DNA of 64,000 nt from an uncultured bacterium (GTDB lineage: Bacteria > Cyanobacteriota > Vampirovibrionia > Gastranaerophilales > Gastranaerophilaceae), in NCBI GenBank assembly GCA_902760645.1, contig CACWHC010000014.1, forward strand, positions 40,017-104,016. The letters are read 5' to 3'. Numbering within the stretch: position 1 is the first letter of the stretch; the number at the start of each line of letters is the position of its first letter. A model generated the notes under the pieces. That model saw nothing but the letters and a program-made list of their open reading frames with translations. It was not told the origin of the DNA and did not search any database. Below are positions 45,481 through 54,276 of this stretch, piece after piece. Both the position numbers and the translations under genes were made by a program.

Positions 45481-45978
45481 TTAAATATCGTATTTTTTAT
45501 GCAGTTTTTCAATCTTTGCTTCACGCGAATCAAAAGCATTTATTATAACTTCAGGATTTTTACTTGCAAGTTCTTTTTCGTAATCGTCTAAATATTTAAC
45601 AATTACAGCAGTTCTTTCTATTTGTGTCGGAGCATTTTTAATATCTTCACAAACTTTTTGTACTTCTGAAGGTTTGTTATATTTAAGTTTTTTGGAAATT
45701 AATGCTGCACCCTGTCTAAACTTCATAATAAGACAGGTTCCTGCATTTGAAAACGTCAAAGGCGGATAAAATTTATCACCATTTATGTGGCTTATATAAA
45801 AACTATTCCCGATATCAAGGTTATAATATTTAGTATCCGCAAGAAATTCTCCAACACTGTCAAGTTTATTTAGTACTTTATCAGGCAATGTTGATATATA
45901 TTTGTGTGAATCACTCTTAAACCTCAATGCAGTAAAGGTTTGAGTATTATTGTATGACTGAATATTGTTAATTTTCAT
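45481..45978 (-). CDS. Hypothetical protein
   Basis: A 165-aa protein from ATG 45978 (MKINNIQSYNNTQTFTALRF); the longer frame to 46029 looks artefactual. The polar first ~25 residues with a Phe-rich motif resemble the N-termini of the proteins at 57089 and 7582, which have VAFKGE and VSFGNN at a similar place. The rest is a mixed domain (YKYISTLPDKVLNKLDSVGEF-like) of unknown family. TATACT at about 46011 may be its -10. Confidence 0.5.
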   Translation of the reverse strand: MKINNIQSYNNTQTFTALRFKSDSHKYISTLPDKVLNKLDSVGEFLADTKYYNLDIGNSFYISHINGDKFYPPLTFSNAGTCLIMKFRQGAALISKKLKYNKPSEVQKVCEDIKNAPTQIERTAVIVKYLDDYEKELASKNPEVIINAFDSREAKIEKLHKKYDI

Positions 45979-46105
45979 AGTGAGCCTGTACTTTACTGGA
46001 AGTATACAATATAAAATTATTTGTTGCAAATGTTTATCAATGATTATTTAATTTAACACTTGATATAAGATAAAATTATCTTTGAGATTGAGATTTTATT
46101 TTTAA

Positions 46106-47035
46106 TTATTTAATATGAATTTTATTTATAAATTTTCTTAATTTGGGAATTAGAATCGGAGCATAATTTTTATTGATTCCTGTAATTGGTTTTGTGTTTA
46201 AAACAGTTGTTTTAGGAGTTTGAGCGTACAATTCTAATATTACTATTTCAGGAGGATTTAAAAATCTCATTTCGCTCGTTGTTGCAACTCCGCCACTTAC
46301 ATATAAATGTTTATTATTTTCTACGATATACCCTTTACGGTATCTTTGACCGTATTTAGACGGAACAGCAAAAGAACCGATTATCGGAAATACAGTTTCT
46401 CCACCATGAGTATGTCCACTTAATGTCAAAGACACAAATTCCGGCATATCTGCAAAAGAATCCGGATTATGTGCAAGCACGATTGTAGGAGTATTTTTAT
46501 ATTTTGTACCAATTACCTTTGCAGGAATACTTTTGTAGTGCCACAAGTCTTTAAACCCAACAATTCTTACGGGAATTTTTTGAGGATATATAAACAAATC
46601 CTGATGCTCAAGTAACGGGATTTCTGCCATTTTATATATTTGTGGAATTACGTTTGGTGGGTCATAGTCATGATTGCCCATGATTGCAACTGTTCCGAAT
46701 TTTCCTTTGAATTTTTTTAATACATTTGCAACATCTTCTTTTTTACAGTCTTTATATGTTATGGACTTTGCATCTAAATCACCTGCCAGTACCACTAAAT
46801 CCGGTTGCGACTTATTAACTTTATTTGCTATTTTTTCAAGTTTTTGTATATTTACAAATTTTGTTCCAAGATGTATATCTGCTACAACAGCAATTTTAAA
46901 GCCATCAATATTTTTATCCCAATTTGGAACATATATTTTTTGTTTTTTTACAATCAGTAGATTGGGTTCCATAACAAATATATCAAGTCCGATAACCAGA
47001 CAAAATATTAATAGAAATAGCATAAATTTTTTCAT
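46106..47035 (-). CDS. Membrane-anchored metallophosphoesterase, paralogue
   Basis: A 309-aa paralogue of the protein at 33189. One N-terminal membrane helix, then VVADIHLGTKFV, VLAGDLDAKS, MGNHDYDPP, LAHNPDSFAD and SGHTHGGETVF, all metal ligands kept, plus an extra ~35-residue basic C-terminal tail. TAATAT exactly six bases before ATG, again leaderless. Confidence 0.83.
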   Translation of the reverse strand: MKKFMLFLLIFCLVIGLDIFVMEPNLLIVKKQKIYVPNWDKNIDGFKIAVVADIHLGTKFVNIQKLEKIANKVNKSQPDLVVLAGDLDAKSITYKDCKKEDVANVLKKFKGKFGTVAIMGNHDYDPPNVIPQIYKMAEIPLLEHQDLFIYPQKIPVRIVGFKDLWHYKSIPAKVIGTKYKNTPTIVLAHNPDSFADMPEFVSLTLSGHTHGGETVFPIIGSFAVPSKYGQRYRKGYIVENNKHLYVSGGVATTSEMRFLNPPEIVILELYAQTPKTTVLNTKPITGINKNYAPILIPKLRKFINKIHIK

Positions 47036-47337
47036 AGAATTATATTATATCAAATACAATGTTTTTAGAATTATAAATACAAAGGACAAGAGGAAAGTTT
47101 AGGTTCTGGTTGTAATTTAATATACAAAACAAGATGTAATTAACTTATACGCTCTATTTCGACAATGTCATTTTCAGACATATTTTACACTTAAAAATTA
47201 ATGATTATGGGACAATTTTGACAGCTATTAAAAACTTAATAAATCTATCTAAAACTATTATCCTCTGTATCTGAGTGGGGAAATAGTGGGGAAAAAGTCA
47301 TTTTTTGCAATAAAAAAGACTTTCATAAAATGTCTGA

Positions 47338-47520
47338 AAGCCTTGTTATATTTATCTGGGCCGCAGTGGACTCGTCTTGGATTTGCTCCACGCTCGGAAA
47401 GTTTCACCTTTGTGCCTTTTCGGCACAGTCGGCTCAATTTCCTCGCTATCCGGATTTCGTTCGTTATACTCACTTCATCCGTCCGCAAATCCGCCGAACC
47501 ACCATTTGAGTGTTTCTCGC
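47338..47520 (-). repeat. Type-1 repeat joined to tRNA-Ile 3' end
   Basis: Read on the minus strand: GGTGGTTCGGCGGATTTGCG, ACGGATGAAGTGAGTATAAC, ATCCGGATAGCGAGGAAATT, GAGCGTGGAGCAAATCC, then GAGTCCACTGCGGCCCA, which is the T-arm/acceptor end of tRNA-Ile, then a T-rich hairpin like the tRNA terminator. The body matches the tmRNA-linked repeats at 1, 393 and 1460. So the same body is attached to the ends of two different RNA genes. Confidence 0.7.
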
Positions 47521-47530
47521 CCTACTACAT

Positions 47531-47570
47531 ATATGACAAAGGATAGGTAAAAACCTATCCTTTGTCATAT
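47531..47570. repeat. 18-bp perfect hairpin
   Basis: ATATGACAAAGGATAGGT (47531-47548), AAAA loop, ACCTATCCTTTGTCATAT (47553-47570). It abuts the partial tRNA-Ile copy, just as the hairpin at 351-385 abuts a tmRNA-like end. Confidence 0.75.
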
Positions 47571-47611
47571 GGGCCGCAGTAGACTCGAACCACCGACCTC
47601 ACCCTTATCAG
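47570..47611 (-). repeat. Distal att-like site: 3' 42 bases of tRNA-Ile
   Basis: Identical to 49656-49697 (the 3' part of tRNA-Ile) except one base (A47581 for G49667). Together they bound 2.09 kb holding fic and an integrase remnant, the layout left by an element that integrates into a tRNA 3' end. Confidence 0.75.
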
Positions 47612-47766
47612 TGGAAACTCTTGCATTGATTGAGTTTCAACTATATTGATATATCTTAAATTCCCGCCTATTTTTTAAAATCAGTCAATGCCCATAAAAC
47701 TCAAAAAATATCAACACCACTCCACAAATATTACACAAAAATTTTACCTATATAAAAATGTAAATA

Positions 47767-48873
47767 CTAATCACCGTCTATTAATGTAATCAATTCTTCA
47801 AAAGCATACAAGTTGCTCCTGTTACCGCTTGCTTCTCTAATTAACTTTATAACAGAACTTTCAGCTAATTTTTGTAATATTGAATTTGCGGTATTCTTAT
47901 TCATAATTTGAGCGTCTTTTGCAAATGTTGTTGTAGTAAATATTGGTTTAGCAAAAATTGCGTCAAGAATATTTGCTGTATATTGTGATTTTGTTGTTTC
48001 TTGAACAATATGCTTCATTTTATCCGAAAGTTTCAATATCTCATTTATTTTTAAAGTATTATTCTGTGATTGTTCAATAATCGCTTGTAAAAAGAATGTT
48101 ATCCAATCTTGCCAATTATTATCTTGAGTGATATTTCTGAGGTGAAAATAGTATTCTTCCCTATGTGCTTCAAAATATTCACTAAGATAAAATATCGGTT
48201 CAGACAAATAATTTTTTGAATATAAAAACAAAGGTATCATCATTCTGCCTAATCTGCCGTTACCGTCTAAAAACGGGTGTATTATTTCAAACTGTGCATG
48301 CATAATGCCAAGTTGAATAAGAATATCGTCATAGTCAGAATTAACAAATTTTTCCCATTCATCAAGATAATCCATTATTTCGTTAGGTGCAGGCGGAACA
48401 AAAGAAGCCGTTTCAATAGTTGAATTTTTAGGACCAATCCAATTTTGTACTCGTCTAAATTCACCTCTTGCTTTATTTTCGCCTCTTACTCCGTCTAACA
48501 ATACAGAATGAATATCTCTTATCATATTCAAATGTATAAAAGGACGTTCTCTTAGCAATTTTACAGCATAAGACATAGCATTTTTATAATTTATAATTTC
48601 TTGAATATCTTGTGTTTTGTAACCGTCAAAATTTTCTCCTGCTTCGTGTTTTAACACTTCTGTTAATGTAGCCTGCGTACCCTCTATACGAGATGACATT
48701 GTTGATTCTTTTGAAGTCATTGGAGCTAATAAAATGTTAGGATTTACCAAATGACTTAATGCTCCGTTATAATTTGATAATGCAGAATTTGACTTTCCTA
48801 TATAAGGAATTAATTTAACTAAATCTAATTCAATTTCGCTAATCTTTTTAGGTTTTGACGGTGTATGTGCCAT
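47767..48873 (-). CDS. Fic-family AMP-transferase-like protein
   Basis: A 368-aa Fic protein. Core motif HPFLDGNGRLGRMMIP (HPFxDGNGR complete, so catalytic), an N-terminal inhibitory helix MSSRIEGTQ (S-x-x-x-E-G type) that would keep it auto-inhibited, and a C-terminal winged helix (NKNTANSILQKLAESSVIKL). This is the common Fic/DUF4172-like regulator layout. AAGGAG before ATG. Four TTGTGCACAA sites upstream suggest autoregulation through the winged helix. Lies inside the tRNA-Ile-bounded element. Confidence 0.9.
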   Translation of the reverse strand: MAHTPSKPKKISEIELDLVKLIPYIGKSNSALSNYNGALSHLVNPNILLAPMTSKESTMSSRIEGTQATLTEVLKHEAGENFDGYKTQDIQEIINYKNAMSYAVKLLRERPFIHLNMIRDIHSVLLDGVRGENKARGEFRRVQNWIGPKNSTIETASFVPPAPNEIMDYLDEWEKFVNSDYDDILIQLGIMHAQFEIIHPFLDGNGRLGRMMIPLFLYSKNYLSEPIFYLSEYFEAHREEYYFHLRNITQDNNWQDWITFFLQAIIEQSQNNTLKINEILKLSDKMKHIVQETTKSQYTANILDAIFAKPIFTTTTFAKDAQIMNKNTANSILQKLAESSVIKLIREASGNRSNLYAFEELITLIDGD

Positions 48874-48910
48874 GATAATCTCCTTTTCTATAGTGTATCA
48901 TAAATATTAT

Positions 48911-49030
48911 TTGTGCACAATATTTCATAAAAAATTGTTCATAAATCAATTTGTGCACAATTAAGACATGACAAATTTATTTGTGCACAAAAAATGGTAA
49001 AAATTTGCGAACAAATTATTTTGTGCACAA
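48911..49030. promoter_or_regulatory. Four TTGTGCACAA operator palindromes
   Basis: Exact TTGTGCACAA at 48911, 48951, 48981 and 49021, spacings 40, 30 and 40 bases, i.e. whole helical turns. Degenerate relatives (TTGTTCATAAA near 48934 and TTTGCGAACAAA near 49004) fill the gaps. They precede fic on the minus strand. Confidence 0.8.
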
Positions 49031-49058
49031 TGTTTAATACACAAATTTATATACTCTA

Positions 49059-49167
49059 TCAATCTTCCATATCAGGCAGAAGTTCATACAGTTCATTATA
49101 AAAATCTTTGCTATCTATGTTATTAGTTACGACTTTTTGTAACTGCTTTTCCGCAGAATAAATCACT
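49059..49167 (-). pseudogene. Possible 35-aa remnant frame
   Basis: A GTG-started frame reading MIYSAEKQLQKVVTNNIDSK then DFYNELYELLPDMED. It looks like the C-terminal end of a coding sequence and lies between the fic operators and the integrase remnant. It could equally be a small gene upstream of fic. Low certainty. Confidence 0.25.
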
Positions 49168-49171
49168 ATTT

Positions 49172-49504
49172 ATGAGTAAAGTGTTGCGTGAAGTGCTTGA
49201 AAAGAAGTATAAGACGGAGTTTGAGAATGAATATGTCTTTACAAACCCTGAAACAGGTACAAAGTACAATGACATCAAAAAGGCTTTTAAAACGGTGTGT
49301 AAAATAGCACAGGTTGAAGATTTCCGTTTTCATGATTTGCGTCATACAAGTGCAACCAGAATGGTTCAAGCATGTGTACCTATAAATGTTGTACAGAAAA
49401 TACTTAACCACGCAAGCGTAACAACCACTATGAGATACTCTCACACCATGAGAGAACAGGAACAAAATGCCGTTGAATTATTGTCGTCTTACAGCGTAGC
49501 TTGA
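49172..49504 (+). pseudogene. Truncated tyrosine recombinase (integrase) C-terminus
   Basis: The 110 aa correspond only to the C-terminal catalytic part of a phage-type integrase: FRFHDLRHTSATRMVQACVP (the H-x-L-R-H motif) and TTTMRYSHTMREQEQNA with the nucleophile Tyr. The first catalytic Arg and the DNA-binding arm are missing, so it is a remnant. Its stop lies ~150 bases from the 3' end of tRNA-Ile, the usual site for such an integrase. Confidence 0.85.
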
Positions 49505-49615
49505 TGAATATTGATTTATTTTTATTCATTTTTATGTGTTTTTACTGATTTTAAGAACTATGCCATTACACAAATATTACACAAAACCTATTCAACCCCG
49601 TTTAAGCATTAAAAA

Positions 49616-49637
49616 AGCAAGGTCTAAAAGCCTTGCT
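49616..49637 (-). terminator. tRNA-Ile terminator
   Basis: On the minus strand AGCAAGG ctTTTAGA CCTTGCT is followed by TTTTTT, 19 bases after the tRNA 3' end. Confidence 0.8.
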
Positions 49638-49655
49638 ATTATTGAGTTTTAAATC

Positions 49656-49729
<74 letters not shown>

Positions 49730-49789
49730 ATATCAAATGCTTATTTATATTAGCATAAATATATTAAATTTTCACCTGGAGCATTTGAG

Positions 49790-49870
49790 ACCCTTATCAG
49801 GCCTCTCGAAAAACAATTCACCGGATTGTTTTTCTCGGCAGAGTGCTCTAACCACCTGAGCTAGCAGCCC
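49790..49870 (-). repeat. Type-2 repeat joined to the 5' half of tRNA-Ile
   Basis: On the minus strand the tRNA begins normally (GGGCTGCTAGCTCAGGTGG, TTAGAGC) and then, in the anticodon stem, turns into ACTCTGCCGAGAAAAACAAT, a hairpin, TCGAGAGG and CCTGATAAGGGTCTCA. This is the type-2 unit of 613-703 and 1664-1745. It is a broken tRNA copy just upstream of the intact one. Confidence 0.7.
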
Positions 49871-50030
49871 ATATATCGTGCATTAAATGCTATTCACATT
49901 CAGCATGAACAAATCTACTATAAACATTTTTGAAAATCAAGTCTTTTATTTTTGTTGATTGTTACGATTTATTTAATTACAAATAATTACAACACATAAT
50001 TTTCCATGCAAAACAAATTTATAATATAAA

Positions 50031-50054
50031 AATCGCCTGATTATTCAGGCGATT
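50031..50054 (-). terminator. Terminator of the small two-gene unit
   Basis: AATCGCCTGA TTAT TCAGGCGATT; on the minus strand a T-run follows. It lies ~65 bases after the stop at 50118. Confidence 0.8.
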
Positions 50055-50117
50055 AACATAAACTATTTAGTTTTTTACTATCCCAAATCTCGGTAGCCGT
50101 ATCTTAACAAAGGGGGG

Positions 50118-50348
50118 TTACGTTATTGAAAAACCGTGTTCTTTATACTGTCTTAATTTGCTTAAATACCAGCTTTTTGCTTGCAAATTTTCAATATTTT
50201 CCTTGATTTCTGCCAATTCATCAAGTAATATATTTAATTCTTTTCTTACCGGAACCGCATTATCCGGAATTTCTGTCTTTGCATTTTCGGTTACTTCTGT
50301 CCAGTCGGGTACAAAGCAGCCGTTTGCAAATAATTCTTTCATATCCAT
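50118..50348 (-). CDS. Small helical protein
   Basis: A 76-aa protein from ATG 50348, with AAAGAGG ten bases upstream (the ATG at 50354 is too close to it). Begins MDMKELFANGCFVPDWTEVT; the second half is a coiled-coil-like helix (LNILLDELAEIKENIENLQA). Probably co-transcribed with the gene ending at 50368. Not recognised. Confidence 0.5.
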   Translation of the reverse strand: MDMKELFANGCFVPDWTEVTENAKTEIPDNAVPVRKELNILLDELAEIKENIENLQAKSWYLSKLRQYKEHGFSIT

Positions 50349-50367
50349 AATCAACAGCCTCTTTGTT

Positions 50368-50577
50368 TTAGTCCTTTTGAGTAATAAATGAATGGAATAA
50401 ATCTACTAAATCAAATTTTCCGTATTTAAACGGTACAAGCTTTTCATCATATTCACTGTCGGTAATTTCCTGTAAATCACACATCTGTTTATAACTGAGT
50501 GAATTGAAATCAAAACTCGTCATTTCTGCGTAATCTACCATCATCTCATCCGTATCAAGAATTTTTTTATTTTTCAT
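50368..50577 (-). CDS. Small acidic protein
   Basis: A 69-aa acidic protein (MKNKKILDTDEMMVDYAEMT ... LVPFKYGKFDLVDLFHSF). AGAGGAG lies before the ATG. No membrane segment or motif. First gene of a two-gene unit that ends at the hairpin 50031-50054. Confidence 0.5.
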   Translation of the reverse strand: MKNKKILDTDEMMVDYAEMTSFDFNSLSYKQMCDLQEITDSEYDEKLVPFKYGKFDLVDLFHSFITQKD

Positions 50578-50912
50578 AACACACTCCTCTGAAATATCCT
50601 AAGTACAATTTGTCTATCGGTTATATGTTTTAAAATCTTTAGTATTTGTGTGTTATTTGTTACATATTTTTACATAATTAATTTCTCTTTTAATATTTTT
50701 TTTAAATTTGTAATATAAATTAATAGCCAACAGGCTATTTTTTATTGCGGTGTTTTTCATAATTAAATAAGTCGATATTTATTGTATATCAAGGTTTTTC
50801 AGAATGCAAAATTTCAAAATATGTTAATTTGGAAGTATCATTAACTATTCTGGCTGTGATTAATTTTCTGAATATTAAATATATAATAAAGATATGGATG
50901 TGGGGAGAGAAA
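50578..50912. other. Intergenic stretch with an orphan terminator
   Basis: 335 bases without a gene. A + strand terminator AATAGCC aaca GGCTATT TTTT lies at 50722-50743, but no + strand gene precedes it for over 1.2 kb apart from the integrase remnant. A short RNA ending here is possible; TAAAAT at 50631 is a possible -10. Confidence 0.4.
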
Positions 50913-51173
50913 ATGAATTACAGTAAATTTTTACAACATAACAATTTAGAATATAGTGCATTAGTTGATTACAGTAAAGTAAGATTGTCAATTCGTGAAA
51001 GAAAAGTTTTAAAACTTGCTGCTCTCGGATTAGATAATCCCGATATAGGTAAGATATTATACATTAGTCCGCATACTGTAAAAGCACATTTAAAAAAGAC
51101 ATTCAGAAAACTTGACGTATCAAATCGTACGGAGGCTGTCTATGTTGCTGTTAAAAATCATATCATTGAGTAG
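50913..51173 (+). CDS. Orphan LuxR-type helix-turn-helix regulator
   Basis: An 86-aa protein from ATG 50913, preceded by GGGGAGAG; the upstream frame from 50829 is not needed. Residues 25-86 are a GerE domain (LSIRERKVLKLAALGLDNPD, ISPHTVKAHLKKTFRKLDV). No receiver or ligand domain, so it is either constitutively active or partnered. Followed by the mini-III gene 32 bases on. Confidence 0.8.
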   Translation: MNYSKFLQHNNLEYSALVDYSKVRLSIRERKVLKLAALGLDNPDIGKILYISPHTVKAHLKKTFRKLDVSNRTEAVYVAVKNHIIE

Positions 51174-51205
51174 TTAACATCTGTTTTTGTGTTAACATTT
51201 ACTCT

Positions 51206-51556
51206 ATGGAAAATATGAGTTTAAAAAATTATGCATATATAGGTGATGCTGTTTGGGAGCTTAAAATTCGTTCCAAAACAATTACTCAGACTAATAATGC
51301 CCGTAATCTGCATAAGCTTACTACAGAAAAAGTAAAAGCTTCATATCAGACAGAATGTTTACATGCTTTAGAAGAATTTTTGACCGATGAAGAAAAAGAA
51401 ATTTCCAGAAGAGGACGTAATCTTCCTATTCCAATCGGCAGACGTCAAATTCAGACAGAATATCGTCAGGCAACCGCTTTTGAAGCATTAATCGGGTGGT
51501 GGTATTTACATGACCAAAACAGATTGGAAGAAGTGTATAAAATACTTGAATTATAA
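51206..51556 (+). CDS. mrnC: Mini-ribonuclease III
   Basis: A 116-aa protein, the RNase III catalytic domain without an RNA-binding domain: YAYIGDAVWELKIR (metal-binding Asp), EISRRGRN and YRQATAFEALIGWWYL. Mini-III matures 23S rRNA ends. Ordinary size for the family. TAACAT lies seven bases before the ATG and no ribosome site is visible. Confidence 0.9.
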   Translation: MENMSLKNYAYIGDAVWELKIRSKTITQTNNARNLHKLTTEKVKASYQTECLHALEEFLTDEEKEISRRGRNLPIPIGRRQIQTEYRQATAFEALIGWWYLHDQNRLEEVYKILEL

Positions 51557-51834
51557 AAATCGAATCAAAAAACTGTTATTTTGCACCTGAAAATCGATTA
51601 AATATTGTTAAAAATACACTCAAAATCCAAAAATTTACAATTCTGAAAACGCTTGATATGAGATTGTTTCGGCATTTATCAGACTTGCAAAAAATCAACA
51701 CGGGGTTGAAATTTTAAATTTTTGTACTATCATAATTATATAATTTTTATTCTTGAGAGCCGAAACTTGACACAATACAAAGAGATAGCGGATAGCTTTT
51801 AGGGATTTACAATTTACAACCAGAGGATTACATT

Positions 51835-52542
51835 TTGAAAAAACTATTACTTTTCACTATCATGTTAGTGACATTGTGCTTTGTGCCTGCTCAGGCTGCC
51901 GATATTAATACGGTAAAAGCAATGATTGCGAAACAGGCTATTGAAATGGGAGTAGAACCGGCAATGGCTTTGAGTATTGCAAGAACAGAGTCCGGTTTCA
52001 ATCATAATGCTCGCTCAAGACATGGTGCAGTAGGAGTATTTCAATTAATGCCTTCCACGGCGAAGAGAATGGGGCTTAATCCATACTCATTGAGTGATAA
52101 CATCAAGGGTGGAATTATGTATTACAAATCCATGTACAAGATGTTTGGCTCTGTTGAGTTGGCGTTAGCTGCATACAATGCGGGACCTGGTAATGTTAAA
52201 CGTTACAACAAAACTGTTCCGCCGTTTGCAGAAACAAAGAATTTTGTCAGTAAAATTATGAAGGATTATAATCATTTAAAAGCTAATCCTGATAACGTCA
52301 TCAAAGCAGCAAAGGCTGCTTCTGCCCAAAAAACTGCAGCACAGAAAACTGCTGCACAAAAGGTTGCAGCTGTAAACAAGTCGGCTGTGGCGCAACATGC
52401 CGTTACAACTGCAAAAGCCGTACAGGCAAAAGTTCAACCTGCTCCTGAATTAGTTCAGGTAAAAGAGGTTGCAGCCAAAGTGGAAGTTGTTGATGAAACT
52501 CCGGCAGAGTTAGAAGTCGAAGTAAAAGCACTTGCTATTTAG
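51835..52542 (+). CDS. Secreted lytic transglycosylase (SLT)
   Basis: A 235-aa protein with TTG start (AGAGG ten bases upstream) and signal peptide KKLLLFTIMLVTLCFVPAQA. The SLT domain (residues ~25-135) has the catalytic Glu in IARTESGFNHNARS, GAVGVFQLMPSTAKRMG and AAYNAGPGNVKRY. An Ala/Lys/Val-rich tail with AAQKTAAQKTAAQK repeats follows. It cleaves peptidoglycan strands. The 278-base leader region has no riboswitch I can name. Confidence 0.88.
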   Translation: MKKLLLFTIMLVTLCFVPAQAADINTVKAMIAKQAIEMGVEPAMALSIARTESGFNHNARSRHGAVGVFQLMPSTAKRMGLNPYSLSDNIKGGIMYYKSMYKMFGSVELALAAYNAGPGNVKRYNKTVPPFAETKNFVSKIMKDYNHLKANPDNVIKAAKAASAQKTAAQKTAAQKVAAVNKSAVAQHAVTTAKAVQAKVQPAPELVQVKEVAAKVEVVDETPAELEVEVKALAI

Positions 52543-52569
52543 TACTTCTGACACTTAACAAAAAATTAA

Positions 52570-52598
52570 AAGACTCCGATTTCATAAACCGGAGTCTT
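52570..52598. terminator. Bidirectional terminator between two SLT genes
   Basis: AAGACTCCG and CGGAGTCTT form a stem with T-runs on both strands, serving the convergent genes ending at 52542 and 52607. Confidence 0.85.
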
Positions 52599-52606
52599 TT
52601 TGTATT

Positions 52607-53359
52607 TTACAAATAATTGGCAAGAATATTTTTAACGTAATTTTGAGTTTCTTTATATGGCGGAACTCCCGAATATTTGTCGACTGCATTTGGTCCTGCA
52701 TTGTATGCCGCAAGTGCAAGAATTATATTGCCGTTATATTTATTCAGCATTGATTTCAGGTACTTAACTCCGCCCTCAACGTTTTGGACAGGATTATACG
52801 GATCCCTGACACCTAATCCTTTTGCAGTCTGAGGCATTAATTGCATTAATCCTATAGCACCTGCTTTTGATTTTGCATTCGGATTAAAACCGGATTCCTG
52901 CTTAATAAGAGCTTTTACAAGATTGCTGTCAACACCGTGTTTTTCTGAAATTTGTTCAACCATATTTAAAATTTGAGATTTTGATGACTGAACGGAATTT
53001 CCCTGCATAATTGCGGCAGCCTGAGTTATTGCATTATCTGTTGAAAGACCTCTTATGGTATTTTGAATATTGGATACGGAATTTGTATCCATAATTTTTG
53101 CATTTACGTTCATTGAGGCATTGTTGTTCAACAGCATATTTCCAAACGCTGCCGGTTGTGAAGTTTGCAAAATACTTTCAAAACCACTGACAGGTCTGTC
53201 GGCAGGGTAAATTGTATCAATAGGATTTTTAACCTGCTGAATGGGGGATTGCAGCTTATTATGAATGCTTTTGACCTGATTGGTCATTGAAGCATATCGC
53301 TGCATAGCTTCCGTCTTTCCGCCGGAATTTAAAAGATGTTGTATCATTTCTGAAAACAT
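52607..53359 (-). CDS. Lytic transglycosylase (SLT), no signal peptide
   Basis: A 250-aa protein. Residues ~135-250 are an SLT domain: [51 protein letters not shown]. The first ~130 residues are polar and lack a signal peptide, as in flagellum- or phage-type transglycosylases that are exported otherwise. Convergent with the secreted SLT gene at 51835. Confidence 0.87.
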   Translation of the reverse strand: MFSEMIQHLLNSGGKTEAMQRYASMTNQVKSIHNKLQSPIQQVKNPIDTIYPADRPVSGFESILQTSQPAAFGNMLLNNNASMNVNAKIMDTNSVSNIQNTIRGLSTDNAITQAAAIMQGNSVQSSKSQILNMVEQISEKHGVDSNLVKALIKQESGFNPNAKSKAGAIGLMQLMPQTAKGLGVRDPYNPVQNVEGGVKYLKSMLNKYNGNIILALAAYNAGPNAVDKYSGVPPYKETQNYVKNILANYL

Positions 53360-53535
53360 ATCTCTACTCTACCCTTATCTGATTACCGTAATTATAGAAC
53401 TAACGACCTCTTTTGTTATCATATAAATTAATGATTTTTATCAGAAAGTCAATCTTGAATTAGTTTAATTTGTAGTAATTTTTATTTACTGAAAAATATT
53501 TCCGTGTTATAAATTTATCTAAAAGGAATGGTGGT

Positions 53536-54273
53536 ATGATAGAAAACGGTTATGTAAAAGATATAGACGTAAAATATTCTGAGATGGATTTTGATAAGAG
53601 TTTAAAACCGTATTCTCTGCTGAATTATTTTCAGGATGTTGCAAGTGAAAATGCTGAAGAATGGGGTTTTGGATATTCTTACATTACACCCAAAAACTTA
53701 ATGTGGTTTTTAATCAAATACAGAATTGAGTTTGACGAATATCCTGTAGGACTGTATAATCTCAGGTTAAAAACCGCACCGAGAGGATATAACAGATTAT
53801 TTGCGTATCGTGATTTTGAACTTTATTCGGGCGATAAATTGCTTGGTCGTGCAGCAAGCACATGGTCACTTGTAGATTTTACGAATATGTCTATTTCACC
53901 TGTCGATAAATCAATAGATAATCCGTATATGACTAAATTTCAGCCAAAAGAAGATGATTTATCTTATGAAAAAATCCCTGCGATAAATAATGTTTCTGTT
54001 GAAAAAGAATTTGAAGTCCGTTATAACGATTTGGATGTTAACAGGCATGCAAATAACGGTAATTACATAGTATGGGCATTTGAACCTTTGGATTATGAGT
54101 TTAAAGCTAACCATAAACCCAAAACCATTGATATGGTTTTTAAAAAAGAAGCAAAATATGGTGAAAAATTAATTACTCAGATTGAGTTTCTTGATGATTT
54201 AACTACGGTTCATAACCTTAAAAACGCTTCTACAGGTGAAGATTTGTGTGTTCTTAAATGCAGATGGAACTAA
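53536..54273 (+). CDS. Acyl-ACP thioesterase
   Basis: A 245-aa double-hotdog thioesterase of the FatA/FatB-like bacterial family: EMDFDKSLKPYSLLNYFQDV, LMWFLIKYRIEFDEYP, and VRYNDLDVNRHANNGNYIVW with the conserved D-x-N-x-H-x-N-N motif. It would release fatty acids from acyl carrier protein. AAAGGAATGGTGG precedes ATG. The next gene starts four bases after its stop. Confidence 0.88.
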   Translation: MIENGYVKDIDVKYSEMDFDKSLKPYSLLNYFQDVASENAEEWGFGYSYITPKNLMWFLIKYRIEFDEYPVGLYNLRLKTAPRGYNRLFAYRDFELYSGDKLLGRAASTWSLVDFTNMSISPVDKSIDNPYMTKFQPKEDDLSYEKIPAINNVSVEKEFEVRYNDLDVNRHANNGNYIVWAFEPLDYEFKANHKPKTIDMVFKKEAKYGEKLITQIEFLDDLTTVHNLKNASTGEDLCVLKCRWN

Positions 54274-54276
54274 TAT

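Larger units (their letters stand above)
47036..47766. other. Non-coding stretch with repeats and tRNA fragments
   Basis: No credible gene. It contains the diverged type-1 repeat joined to a tRNA-Ile end (about 47338-47520, minus strand), an 18-bp hairpin (47531-47570) and a 42-base tRNA-Ile 3' fragment (47570-47611). The two opposite frames at 47258-47546 are read-throughs of the repeat. Confidence 0.7.

Noticed and set aside
47258-47546. Overlapping 76- and 86-aa frames on both strands
   Set aside because: Both are translations of the type-1 repeat and tRNA fragment.
51557-51834. c-di-AMP riboswitch before the SLT gene
   Set aside because: The position would fit the known association, but I cannot find the conserved core sequences.
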